From positions 7,426,501 to 7,490,500 of the forward strand of contig OX442318.1 of assembly GCA_949358305.1 (NCBI GenBank): a stretch of 64,000 nt of DNA, given 5' to 3'. Under the pieces are notes generated by a model. That model was not told the origin of the DNA and searched no databases. It worked only from the letters and a program-made list of their open reading frames with translations. Each line of letters starts with the position of its first letter. Within the stretch, counting starts at the first letter, position 1. Below are positions 1 through 10,854 of the stretch, one piece after another. Source of the stretch: Strigamia acuminata. Taxonomy: Eukaryota; Arthropoda; Chilopoda; Geophilomorpha; Linotaeniidae. Position numbers and translations under genes: made by a program.

Positions 1-121
1 GTGTTTATGACAAACTGCACACGACTACGACTATAAAACTTGAAAAATAATTAATAATACAAGGTACGGAGTATAATAATCGTAAAAATTCTGGAGATTA
101 AAACAGGACTAAAGATTTGTC

Positions 122-137
122 GATTTTTTTCCTCTAG
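122..137 (+). promoter_or_regulatory. Splice acceptor immediately upstream of the PLA2G6 start codon
   Basis: A pyrimidine-rich run ending in CCTCTAG lies one base before the ATG at 139. It reads as the 3' end of a 5' UTR intron, so the transcription start is probably outside the window or in the first 100 bases. This is inference from the sequence context only. Confidence 0.5.
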
Positions 138-138
138 A

Positions 139-3100
139 ATGGCCAAACTGTTTGGTTCCGTTTTGGGAAACATCGCTGGTTCTTTACTACGAACGTTAAG
201 TGATGGTGTGTCAACCGACACAGTACTGGAAGTTAAAACTGACACTTATATTCGTCAGCCTGTTCATTGCAGGGAAGAGGGTCTGGTTATTTACGGACCC
301 TTGGATGGAATATTCGATATAGTTTTACATAAAGATTACCAATCATCGTTGAGCATGGCCTATAGGTAAAACAAAATGAATTTTCGGTAAAAAAGAAATT
401 AAGAAAAAAAGAGTTTTGGCTCCAAAAAATGAATTTTGGCTCCAAAAAATGAATTTTGGCTCCAAAAAATGAATTTTGGCTCCAAAAAATGAATTTTGGC
501 TCCAAAAAATGAATTTTGGCTCCAAAAAATGAATTTTGGCTCCAAAAAATGAATTTTGGCTCCAAAAAATGAATTTTGGCTCCAAAAAATGAATTTTGGC
601 TCCAAAAAATGAATTTTGGCTCCAAAAAATGAATTTTGGCTCTAAAAAATGAATTTTGGCTCCAAAAAATGAATTTTGGCTCCAAAAAATAAATTTTGGC
701 TCCAAAAAATGAATTTTGGCTCCAAAAAATGAATTTTGGCTCCAAAAAATGAGTTTTTGCTCCAAAAAATGAATTTTTGCTCCAAAAAATGAATTTTTGC
801 TCCAAAAAATGAATTTTTGCTCCAAAAAATGAATTTTTGCTCCAAAAAATGAATTTTTGCTCCAAAAAATGAATTTTTGCTCCAAAAAATGAATTTTTGC
901 TCCAAAAAATGAATTTTTGCTCCAAAAAATGAATTTTTGCTCCAAAAAATGAATTTTGGCTCCAAAAAATGAATTTTGGCTCCAAAAAATGAATTTTTGC
1001 TCCAAAAAATGAATTTTTGCTCCCAAAAAGGAATTTTTGCTCCACAAAATGAAGTATTCAGGGGGGACGAGGCCCCACCTTGATCTACTCGTGATTTTAT
1101 GTTTGTTTTGACAGTTTATTTCGTTCGGAAGCGATAATCGATGTGGAATCCAAGTTTGTCATATACAAACAGGCGTTGTTGCCTTTACTCGCTTGTTGTT
1201 CGTATCTATGCACGAAAGACATGTTGCAAAAATTTTGCGACGTCTTGAAAGATCATCCAACGTGGTCAGCCGTTCACGTGGCAGCTTATTTAGGTTTTGC
1301 CGACAGTTTCCGAGCAGATGGTCTTGCAAGGTGTGAGTTGAATTCCATAACTTTAGAGCACATGTTTTTCATTTTATTATTTTTGCTTATTTTCTCAGCC
1401 AAATTAACGACACTGCGTGGGAAACTGGCGAAACCGCTCTATTAGTCGCTCTAAGAAGCGAACAGTATAAAGTCGTGCAAACTCTCTTGAGTCTGGACGT
1501 CGACACGAATAAAATGGACATCAACGGCAACACGGCCGTGCACGCTGCCGCTATAACTAATAAAGATGTCATTCAGGTAAATATGAGGTAACTAATTTTT
1601 ATTGCCAGAAAATAAAAATTATATAAAATTTATTTTATTAAAAGAAAAATTAAAGATGTAATATTTTTTAAATTATTTTTTTTATTAGAGTATTACGATA
1701 AAATCGGGGCAATTGATAAATCATAGGAATAAGGATGGTCATACTCCCCTTCACTTGGCTTGCGTGGCGGACAAGCCGGATTGCGTTAAAGCGCTGATGT
1801 CTGCCGGTGCCGATGTCAATGTGACGGGGACGTATGAATATCCTATTCATACAGCTTTACAAGTGTCTAGTACAAGGTGAAATGGGTTTTAAAGGGTTAA
1901 TGAATTTAAAAGTTTATTTTTTTATTTTTTTTGTTGTTGTAGATGTGCCAAAGAAATAATAGATATGTATCCGGATCAGTTGCATGCTCAAGATATGAAA
2001 TATGGTGGTACGCCTTTACATTGGGCGAAAAGTAGAGCGGTTAGTATGACTATAAAATTTGCTCTAATGGGGTTTTTGCTAAGTAATGAAATTTGCATTT
2101 TTGTTTGTTTGTTGAAAAATTGCATTTTTCGTCTTAAAATTGCATTTTTTCGTCTTAAAATTGCATTTTTTCGTCTAAAAATTGCATTTTTTCGTCTAAA
2201 AATTGCATTTTTCTTTTAGAAATTGCATTTTTCGTCTAGAAATTGCATTTTTCTTTTAGAAATTGCATTTTTCGTCTAGAAATTGCATTTTTTTTGTCTA
2301 GAAATTGCATTTTTTCGTCTAGAAATTGCATTTTTTCGTCTAGAAATTGCATTTTTTCGTCTAGAAATTGCATTTTTTCGTCTTAAAATTGCATTTTTTC
2401 GTCTAAAAATTGCATTTTTTCGTCTAAAAATTGCATTTTTCTTTTAGAAATTGCATTTTTCGTCTAGAAATTGCATTTTTCTTTTAGAAATTGCATTTTT
2501 CGTCTAGAAATTGCATTTTTTTTGTCTAGAAATTGCATTTTTTCGTCTAGAAATTGCATTTTTTCGTCTAGAAATTGCATTTTTTCGTCTAGAAATTGCA
2601 TTTTTTCGTCTAAAAATTGCATTTTTTCGTCTAAAAATTGCATTTTTTCGTCTAAAAATTGCATTTTTTCGTCTAAAAATTGCATTTTTCTTTTAGAAAT
2701 TGCATTTTTCGTCTAGAAATTGCATTTTTCGTCTAGAAATTGCATTTTTTTGTCTAGAAATCGCATTTTTTCGTTTAGAAATTGCACTGAATGTCTAAAA
2801 ATAGCATTTCTTTCACTTTTTCATTCATTAATTTGACTTTTTGAGTCTTCAAATACATCTTACATCAAAAAATGCAATTCTCAACGAACAAAACCCTTTT
2901 AAAACCCCACCACCACATCATTCCTTCAGGTTGTCGAAGCCCTAGTCAATCTCGGTTGTCTAATCGAAGCGAAAAACTTCAAAGGTGAAACAGCTCTCCA
3001 CGTTATGATTCAGCGCTCTCGACTACCCTGTGTCATGGCGCTCCTATGCCGCGGTGCCGAAATAAACGCCGTGAACGTTGACAACGATACTCCCCTGCAC

Positions 3101-6100
3101 TTAGCCGTCATGGTACTATAACATCCAAACAAAAAAATTAAAACCCACAAACTAAACCTCCATTTCCAGGGCGGAAACATTTCGCTCATCCTCGCGATGC
3201 TCGTGTTCGGCGGCGACATCGATTTTCTAAACAACAAAGGCGAATGTCCGCGCCATTTGGCGGCCACCTCAAAATTACCCCAACGAGACAACGCCTTGTA
3301 CATCCTTAACTCGGTGGGTGCCAAGCGTTGCAACAGAATTATCGCGAGTTCGTGCAACGATGGCTGCAAGCCGGACGGAAGTTATTACGGACAGCCGTTG
3401 GAAGCGAAAAACTCGTTGAAAACATATCCAAATAATAGTAAATTGATGTTTGATTGGTTTTGTTGGTTTTTTTAATTAAATGTTGAATTTTTCAGCGTTT
3501 GATGAGATATTGGCGAGTGCAACGATGATAGCGGCGTTGTCACGTCGGCGTCAGGACAATGAGACGATTGAGAATAGAAATCGGGGTCGATTGTTGTGCC
3601 TTGACGGCGGGGGAATAAGGGGACTGGTGCTCATTCAAATGCTGGTTGCGATTGAGGAAGTGATTGGCAAGCCGGTTATTCATTTGTTTGATTGGGTGTC
3701 GGGGACGAGTACTGGAGGGATTTTAACTTTGGCGTTGGCCACAGGTAATAGTAGTTTGGTGTTGGCGTAACAATTAATTGAGGGGATTTGGCGAATTTGG
3801 GTAATTGTTTTAAAGTTGATAGAGTGCAATAAAATTTTTTTGGTGATTTTTTTTAATATGTTTTGATAAATTTTGAAATTTTTGAAAAATTTAGGCTTTT
3901 TTTTTGAATATTTTGATAAATATTGGCAGTTTTTTTAATTTTTTCTGACTAATTTTGACAAATTTGGAAATTTTCTGACTAATTTTGACAAATTTGGGAA
4001 TTTTCTGACTAATTCGGATAAATTTGAGAGTTTTTGATTTATTTTTATGAAATTTTATAGATTTCTGAATTGTTTTAATCAATTTTTGGTGAAATTTTAT
4101 AGATTTCTGAATTGTTTTAATAAATTTTTGGTGAAATTTTATAGATTTCTGAATTTTTTGAAGAATTTTGAAAAATTTGTGAATTTTTTGATGAATTTTG
4201 ATGAATTTATGAAATTTTTGACAAATTTTAATATATTTGTGAAAATTTTTGATGAATTTATGAAATTTTTGATAAATTTTTGATGAATTTATGAAATTTT
4301 TGATAAATTTTTGATGAATTTATGAAATTTTTGATAAATTTTAATATATTTGTGAAAATTTTTGATGAATTTATGAAATTTTTGATAAATTTTAATATAT
4401 TTGTGAAAATTTTTGATAAATTTTAATATATTTGTGAAATTTTTTGGTTAATTTTTGGTAAATTTGGTCAAATTTTGTTAATTTTTCAATTTATTGATCA
4501 ATTTTTTGTTACGCCACTCCACTTAGAAACTGTATCACATTTTGGATTTATATTTGAAGGTAAAACAGCTCGAGAATCCCAACGACTATATTTCCGATTA
4601 AAAGACAAAGTATTTCTGGGACACAGGCCGTATCCATCGGAACCGTTGGAGCAATTTTTGCAAAAAGAACTTGGTTGTGAAACTAAAATGTCGGACATAA
4701 TTTTCCCACGGTTAGCAAAATTTCATTTCTATCTTCTCCAAAAAATAAAAATTATAATTCACTTCGTCCACCATTAATTTTATTTTGCAGAGTTATTGTT
4801 ACGGGAGTGTTAGCTGACCGGCATCCAGCTGAATTGCACATTTTCCGCAATTACCCATCACCATCTGCTATTTTAGGAATTGAGGACAAGTCTGGATACC
4901 AACCCCCGCCTCGACCAGAAGGTAACATTTAATACAACAAAATTTCCTCAAATTTGTCAAAATTGGTCAAAATTTCATCAAAAAATCCACAAATTGGTCA
5001 AAAAATCCACAAATTGGTCAAAATTTCATCAAAAAATCTACAAATTTGTCAAAATTTCATCAAAAAATTCACAATTTTACCAAAATTCCATTAAAAAATT
5101 CACAATTTTACCAAAATTCCATTAAAAAATTCACAATTTTACCAAAATTACATAAAAAAATTCACTGAATTTACAAAAATTTCATCAAAAATTCACAAAT
5201 TCACAAATTTGATTTTACGATGTTTTCATTTCATTTTCCAGATCAGTTAGTTTGGCGAGCGGCCAGAGCTTCTGGTGCTGCACCGACATATTTTCGAGCA
5301 TCAGGACGATTTGTAGACGGCGGATTAATAGCCAATAATCCCACTTTGGATGCCCTCACCGAAATATATCAATACAATGCCGCATTGCGTGCCACGGTAC
5401 GCCAAATCCAACATTTTTCAATCCATACAGCTTCGTTTTAATCATCAATTTTCTAGGGTGAAGAACACAAGTGCACGGAACTTGAGTGTGTTGTGTCTCT
5501 GGGCACAGGACGGTGCCCAACGGTGTCTGTAAATACGATTGATGTGTTTAGACCGGAAAGCATTTGGGATGCGGCGAGAATGGCAATGGGAGTCTCGGCA
5601 TTGGCAAATCTATTAATCGATCAGGTAAATTGGTGAAGATGACATCACATCATTTTCATACAAAATAAATTCATTTTGAGCTGAAAAAATTGCATTTTCC
5701 AGTGAAATAATGCATTGTCCGGTGAAATAATGCATTTTCTGGTGAAATAAATACATTTTCTTGCAGAGTAATGCATTTTCTTGCAGAATAATGCATTTTC
5801 AACCAAAAAAATGCATTTTCAGCCAAAAAAAATGCATTTTCAGCCAAAAAAATGCATTTTCAGCCAAAAAAATGCATTTTCAACCAAAAAAATGCATTTT
5901 CAGCCAAAAAAATGCATTTTCAGCCAAAAAAAAATGCATTTTCAGGTTGAATTTCTATTTATTTTTATTTATTTATTATTTAATTAATTAATTTAGGCGA
6001 CTGCAGCTGATGGACGTGTTGTGGAACGTGCTCGCGCTTGGTGTAGCACAATTGGTATTCCGTTTTTTCGTTTGAACGCCCCGATCTCGAAAGATATACC

Positions 6101-6209
6101 GTTAGATGAAACTGACGATGCTGAATTAGTGCGCATGTTATGGGAAACGATGATTTACATGCAAAGTAAGGAGAGGGAATTACAAGATTTAGCGAGGCTT
6201 TTGGAGTAA
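139..6209 (+). CDS. PLA2G6: Calcium-independent phospholipase A2 (group VIA, PLA2G6-like), 13 exons
   Basis: Coding exons I resolved: 139-365, 1115-1330, 1399-1576, 1689-1876, 1943-2039, 2930-3112, 3170-3437, 3496-3744, 4560-4710, 4791-4921, 5242-5396, 5457-5624, 5997-6209. All introns are GT-AG, all phases agree, and the sum is 2424 bp (807 residues), nearly the length of the human long form. The N-terminal part is followed by a series of ankyrin repeats (about residues 130-430, with motifs such as TPLHLA, TALHV, TPLHWA). The patatin-like catalytic domain has the oxyanion/nucleotide loop DGGGIRG at 489-495, the lipase elbow GTSTGG at 522-527 (nucleophile Ser524) and DGG with Asp655, the expected Ser/Asp dyad. 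Known role of the family: hydrolysis of the sn-2 acyl chain of phospholipids without calcium, in membrane remodelling and mitochondrial maintenance. The start is the first ATG after a strong acceptor at 136-137, so an upstream 5' UTR exon is likely. The gene looks intact. Confidence 0.95.
411..1050. repeat. 20-bp minisatellite in PLA2G6 intron 1 (about 32 copies)
   Basis: Near-perfect head-to-tail copies of a 20-bp unit, TCCAAAAAATGAATTTTGGC. A G-to-T variant (TTTTTGC) forms a block at about 750-950, followed by two or three G-type units and then T-type units again. The array fills most of the 749-bp intron. It produces long repetitive open frames on the minus strand that are not genes. Confidence 0.95.
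2105..2790. repeat. 20-22-bp minisatellite in PLA2G6 intron 5
   Basis: About 33 copies of a unit close to AAATTGCATTTTTTCGTCT. Variants carry TTCTTTTAG, CGTCTAG or TTTGTCTAG between the TGCATTTTT cores. The variant order recurs with the TTCTTTTAG form near 2213, 2441 and 2690, giving a higher-order period of roughly 228-249 bp. The array occupies most of the 890-bp intron. Confidence 0.95.
3830..4480. repeat. Degenerate AT-rich tandem repeats in PLA2G6 intron 8
   Basis: Runs of TTTTGATAAATTT and GATGAATTTATGAAA units about 20-40 bp long, with local exact duplications (for example the stretch around 4040-4150 and that around 4230-4440). They fill nearly all of the 815-bp intron. No coding or RNA signal was seen. 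Confidence 0.85.
4940..5200. repeat. Tandem repeats in PLA2G6 intron 10
   Basis: Repeated CAAAATTTCATCAAAAAA and CACAATTTTACC units of about 25-35 bp fill the 320-bp intron between the exons at 4791-4921 and 5242-5396. Confidence 0.85.
5690..5946. repeat. 19-21-bp minisatellite in PLA2G6 intron 12
   Basis: About 12 copies of a unit close to ATGCATTTTCAGCCAAAAAA, diverged at the 5' end. Each central unit carries TTTTCAG, which resembles a 3' splice site. The real acceptor lies at 5995-5996, only about 50 bases downstream. Confidence 0.9.
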
Positions 6210-6357
6210 ATGAAGACAAATGTTGTAATCACGTGTCCACACTCGCCCGTCTTAACTATGCTATACGACTTGTAGAGAAATTTGAAATGTGTAAAATGAT
6301 GTGAAGGAAGAATGGATTGTAGAAATTTAAACCAAATCACATTGCTTTGTTTGTAAA

Positions 6358-6363
6358 AATAAA
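6358..6363 (+). terminator. Poly(A) signal of the PLA2G6-like gene
   Basis: AATAAA 149 bases after the stop codon, the first such hexamer on this strand downstream of the gene. Confidence 0.6.
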
Positions 6364-6551
6364 AAGAATTTAAAAATTTTCAGCCATTTATATTTACTGC
6401 TCGCTCTAGTGGCGGCGAGGCGAACGAGGTAAGAACGACGCTTACTACTCGTGATTTCTCGGAGTTTGTATTGGAACGGTAACTTATATGACGTTGTCAA
6501 GATGACCAATGAACTCTGATCAAATTGAATTTGCTTGATTTCTCCTACAAC
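6364..6551 (+). promoter_or_regulatory. Short intergenic / presumed CBLL1 5' UTR and promoter
   Basis: Only about 190 bases separate the poly(A) signal of the PLA2G6-like gene from the CBLL1 ATG at 6552. Promoter and 5' UTR of the second gene must lie here or inside the first gene. No TATA box or other defined motif was recognised. Confidence 0.35.
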
Positions 6552-9228
6552 ATGGATGACACTGGTAAGAATTTAACCGAGAAAGCGTTAATCAAATAGT
6601 AAATATTACGCGCAGAGCGAGAAATTTGCACAAATTATTTGATTAACGGTGTTTTATGACTTCCATGATGTTAATAAATGATGTTGGAGGGAATCACTCG
6701 CTTATTTTCTCTTGTTTTTTTCAAGAATTGGAGCTGGACTTTGAAAACAACGAAAAAGCCGGAGCAACTCAGTCGCTGCCCGTTCGCAAAAATATCTCGA
6801 TTAAATTGAAAGGGAAAGGACGTGGTAAAGGCCGAGGGAAGACTACGACGACGAGCAGTCGGTCTGCGAAGAGAGAAAGCGCTGCGATTAAAAAGGAGAA
6901 GGAACCGGTGGTGGAAGAAAATGACGAAAACAAAATTACGAAATGTGATTGTTTTTATTTTTATTTTTGTTGAAAATGGAAGAAATGTGGTTTGATTTTT
7001 TTTTTGGTTGTAATAGTTGAAATGGAAGATGATATTTCGAAATTGGAAGCTCCAACCTTCACAACTATTGACCGGGGTCCACCGGAACCGATGCATAGGA
7101 ACACGAAACTTCGTTGGGATCATAAAGTGATTTTTTTTTGTGATTTTGGTTTTGGTTTTGAATTTTGTTTTTTATTTTTCTTTTGTGTTTTAGGTGCATT
7201 TAATTGGGGAGAAAGTTGTTAATCCTATGCTACATTGCTGTGAAAAGTGTAAATTGCCGATATTGATTTACGGAAGAATGGTATTTGAGTTTTTATACTG
7301 TTTTTATTTTATTTTGTTTTTTAAATGGTTCTATTGTTGTTTTGTGTGGAAAGGAGTTTGTTGGAATTTTAAAGTTTGAATTTTTTTTTTTTTGGATGGA
7401 ATTTTGAGTGATTTTGTTGAGGTTTAGCAGTTGGTTAGATTTGTTCAACTTGTATAAAGTGTTTGTCTAATTTTGATGAATTTGTCAACATTTTATTGAT
7501 TTTGTCAAAAATTGATCAAAATTGTGCAAAATATTCATTGATTTTGTCAAAAATTCATCAAAATTTCACAGATTTTCTTGAAAATTTATCACAATTTCTC
7601 ATTTTTTGGTAAAAATTTATCAAAATTTCTCATTTTTTGGTAAAAATTTATCAAAATTTTTCATTTTTTGGTAAAAATTTATCAAAATTTTTCATTTTTT
7701 GGTAAAAATTTATCATAATTTCTCAGATTTTCTTTAAAATATATCATAATTTCTCAGATTTTCTTTAAAATATATCAAAATTTCTCAAATTTCGTCAGAA
7801 ATTCATCAAAATTTCTCAAATTTCGTCAGAAATTTATCAAAATTTCTCAAATTCCGTCATAAATTCATCAAAATTTCTCATCTTTTACCGAAAAAATTAA
7901 CAAAATATCTCAGACATTGTCAAAAATTCATCAAAATTCCCTACAAATAATTTATCACAATTTTATCAAACTTTTATCCAAACTTCAACCACACAAGCAA
8001 CTCTCAATTGTACCATTGAAAACCCAACTAAACCCGAAATCATTTCCAGATTCCATGCAAACACGTATTCTGCCTAGCCTGCGCCAAGAAAGCCGGCTCC
8101 TCCTGCCCCCGCTGCAAAGACAAAGTGCAACGAGTCGAAAACACCGGCCTCGGAACAGTCTACATGTGCACATACGGCGGCAGTCGGCACGGCAACAACG
8201 GCTGCCGACGCACCTACCTCTCTCAACGGGACCTCCAAGCTCACATCAACCACCGCCACTCCCGATCCACCTCTCATCACCACGACTCATCCAACCCCGC
8301 CAACGCCATCCATCATTCCCAAACCCCCGCTCAAACCGCCATCGCACCGACCACCGCGCACTCAACGCGCACCGACCCCCGCGAAGCGGTCCGAGCGGCC
8401 AACCACGACTCCATCAACCGCAACCCTTCATCCCACCACACACCCGTCCACTCCCACCCCCCGCCGCCGCTCCTCCCGCACCTTCCCGACACCTCCATCC
8501 TCCCGCCCCCAATCAACGTGCAAACCTCATACCACAGGGACGAAACGCACGCCCAAGGACACCTGAGTGGCCGGGCGCACATCACCTTCACGCAGCCGCC
8601 GACGGCCAGCGGTCAACCGCCGACCGCGCACGGATACGCGTCCCCGATTCCGGTCGTTTCCGCCCGATCCAATCTAATAACGGTCCCGATCCAGGACGAC
8701 GCGAACTTGGCGACTAGTTATCGCTCTTCCCACCAGGGGGCGGCCAATTATCTTCATCCGCCGCCCGCACACCCCCCGCAACAGTCGTCCGGCGTCTCTT
8801 ATTTGCAGCATCCGCCGCCGCAACATCCGTATAATCATCCGCCGCCGAATCATTTGCCGGTTTCGTACTCTGCGCAGACGAGTCAGACGCCGTTGGTTTA
8901 TGGGAACACGAGTCAGGTGTTTAATCAGCCGCCGCCGACACATTTTCCGCCGCCGTTATTGCCGCCGCCGGCCCAGAATGCGAGTGGGCAGTCGATGTTC
9001 ACGTCGCCGCCGCCCGGGCCCATACATCATCCGCCGCCTGCGCAGTTGCAGCAGTATGGGTCGAGGCCTCGATTTAGTCCGTCGGGACAGCCGGTGTTTG
9101 AGGATTCTCATTTGAATAGTCCTCCGTATAGTGGGAGGCCGTGGGGCAGGGGCCCGCCACCGATGCATCCGATTAGTAGTAATCCGAATATTGGGCCGCA
9201 TCAAAATAGACCTTATTATCATCAGTAA
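6552..9228 (+). CDS. CBLL1: E3 ubiquitin-protein ligase Hakai (CBLL1-like), 5 exons
   Basis: Coding exons: 6552-6564, 6726-6944, 7017-7126, 7194-7280, 8050-9228. Introns are GT-AG, phases agree, total 1608 bp (535 residues). The first coding exon is only 13 bp. An acidic/basic N-terminus with a [10 protein letters not shown] stretch precedes the RING finger, with metal ligands C130, C133, C146, H148, C151, C154, C162 and C165. The Hakai-specific HYB zinc region follows, with C183, C195 and the [15 protein letters not shown] stretch ending at H213. Residues from about 214 to the end are rich in Pro, His and Ser. Known family roles: ubiquitination of tyrosine-phosphorylated cadherin complexes as a dimer, and membership of the nuclear m6A methyltransferase accessory complex with WTAP and Virilizer. 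The last exon is GC-rich, unlike the AT-rich introns. Confidence 0.95.
7440..7960. repeat. Tandem repeats in CBLL1 intron 4
   Basis: About 30-37-bp units of the form TTTATCAAAATTTCTCATTT, with diverged flanks, fill the middle of the 769-bp intron just before the RING/HYB exon. The other CBLL1 introns are 161, 72 and 67 bp and lack arrays. Confidence 0.85.
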
Positions 9229-9294
9229 TATTGTGGACGTTTATTATTATTATTTTTTACATTATTTGGTAGTTAATGTGTTGGATATTAAGTA

Positions 9295-9322
9295 AATAAA
9301 TGTGTCAGTTCTTGTAAATAAA
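9295..9322 (+). terminator. Two poly(A) signals of the CBLL1-like gene
   Basis: AATAAA occurs at 9295-9300 and again at 9317-9322, 67 to 94 bases after the stop codon. Confidence 0.6.
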
Positions 9323-9730
9323 TTTTTATTTGGTTTTTATTTTTTTTATTTTGTCGTAAGTTTTTCGCCTTTTACCGAAACATTATCAAAATGGCTCGGA
9401 TTTTGGAAATATGGTTGTTACATTTTGTTTGGAGTTGTTGGAAAGAATTTTTCAAATGCAATTGGATAAATAGGGTGAATTAAATGTGAAAATCTAGTTT
9501 GTTTTTGCTTTTCTGGCCCGCCATGTTTCAATCCCAGAATTCAGCTTTCTTGAAATTGAACGTCGTAAAATATCCGTTTTGTGTGGAGGAAATTATTTGT
9601 ATGACGTATTTATGAGGGCCAATAGCTGGATTTCGTATTGGGTTGGCGCCATCATCTCTCACTACTGTCTTGATTAGGTTATAAGTGCTTGATCTTCGTC
9701 CTAAAAATAGTCGAATTTAACGGTTTTGTG
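9323..9730. other. Intergenic stretch with no recognised feature
   Basis: About 400 bases between the CBLL1 poly(A) signals and the ATG of the next gene. It probably holds that gene's promoter and 5' UTR. I see no repeat array, RNA gene or coding exon. Confidence 0.4.
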
Positions 9731-10383
9731 ATGGATGAAAAATGTACGAGTAGGTTGAATATGGAACATGGTTTTGTAAGAAGTATAAGAAAGAATCAAT
9801 TCGACAGGTAAATGCGATCCATTTCGAGATTTTTATGATTAAAATTGACGGATTTTTAAAATTTTCTCAAATCAGAGACAACTACGACAAGGAAATCAAA
9901 CAAATGGAGAGAACAAAGAAACCTAGGACGAATAGATCGTCCACTGAACGAACCAAGAAACCCGATGTTAAGTTATACACACCACCAAAACGTGGTGAAA
10001 GAGTGAGCAAACCGACAACACCAGGTATTCATTTGCATAACTTTTATGTATCGTCCATTAATTCGTTATTTATCGAATTCTAGAGAAAAAACCGGTCTTC
10101 ATACTTACTTTCGATGAACAAAATGGAACCGAACATGATTTATGCATATTTGATGTACGTAAAAAGTGGTCCTATCATTTTGAGGAATGATTTTCATTAT
10201 TTTTTCGTGATTTTTTAAGATTTTTCTTGATTTTCATAATTTTTCATGTTTTTTTATTAGGATTCTGATTTGCAGAAGGAAAGCAAAGATTTTGCATCGA
10301 AATGCGGCCTTTGTCCACCATTGGTTCCTGCGGTACTTTTGAAATTGGAAGAATTATACGCGAAATACAAAAAGAAAGTGTAA
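9731..10383 (+). CDS. Small basic protein of unknown function, 4 exons
   Basis: Exons 9731-9807, 9876-10024, 10084-10154 and 10261-10383 have GT-AG borders and matching phases and give 420 bp (139 residues). I do not recognise the family. The N-terminal two thirds are rich in Lys, Arg and Thr, with two ERTKKP motifs and the stretch TPPKRGERVSKP, and look disordered. The C-terminal part has a hydrophobic/acidic strand-like segment (KPVFILTFDEQNG), a CGLCPPLVPA motif and a likely amphipathic helix (LLKLEELYAKYKKK) ending at the stop. There is no signal peptide or membrane segment. Introns of 68, 59 and 106 bp match the short introns of the neighbouring genes. The model rests on splice logic alone; the start could lie further upstream. 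Confidence 0.7.
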
Positions 10384-10648
10384 CAGCAAGAGTTAGTTCT
10401 TAAAAAGGTCAAATTAGAGAAATCCATTATAATGTTTTTGACAAGCATTATGCCTGTTGCGCTGCAAATTTGTGGGGGATCAGTGCGTTGGAGAAGAAAC
10501 AGGTGATGTTAACTTAATCATAATTAAATTGTCTTTGACTATTTGTAGAATTAATATATCGATATAAATATACATGCAATTGGAAACGAGTGCTTTCCAA
10601 TTTAATTCTCTAAAGGTAATGAATAATTCATACAACACTTGTTTACTA

Positions 10649-10654
10649 AATAAA
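10649..10654 (+). terminator. Possible poly(A) signal of the small unknown gene
   Basis: AATAAA 266 bases after the stop at 10383. It is the first hexamer on this strand downstream of the gene. Confidence 0.35.
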
Positions 10655-10718
10655 TTGATATTTATGTGTATAACAAGCAGTTCCCGGTGCTCTTTGTACC
10701 CATGTAACCATTACCCCC

Positions 10719-10850
10719 GGTAACGACATAACAGAACTGTTACAATAACAACGACGTCCTTAAAATGTGACGTCACTTTAATGAAATCGTTGTAATGACG
10801 TCACATTCTAGCGATGCTGCAGTACAACAGTGAGAATTTATGTCGTTACC
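10719..10850. mobile_element. Palindromic MITE-like element with CRE-like core
   Basis: GGTAACGACATAA at 10719-10731 is inverted at 10838-10850. The interior holds two copies of TGACGTCA inside a further imperfect palindrome. Length is about 132 bp. No clear target-site duplication was seen, so the exact ends are uncertain. Confidence 0.55.
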
Positions 10851-10854
10851 ATCT

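Noticed and set aside
287-1047. Long minus-strand open frames of 252 and 234 codons
   Set aside because: They are a 20-bp minisatellite read in different frames, which gives a 20-residue periodic peptide in each. The region is intron 1 of a clear plus-strand gene.
411-1050. CRISPR-like array of regular repeats
   Set aside because: Units are contiguous with no variable spacers, and the context is an animal intron.
7917-8717. 266-codon plus-strand open frame overlapping the CBLL1 last exon
   Set aside because: It is an out-of-frame shadow of the proline/histidine-rich CBLL1 exon, whose correct frame continues the RING and HYB domains.
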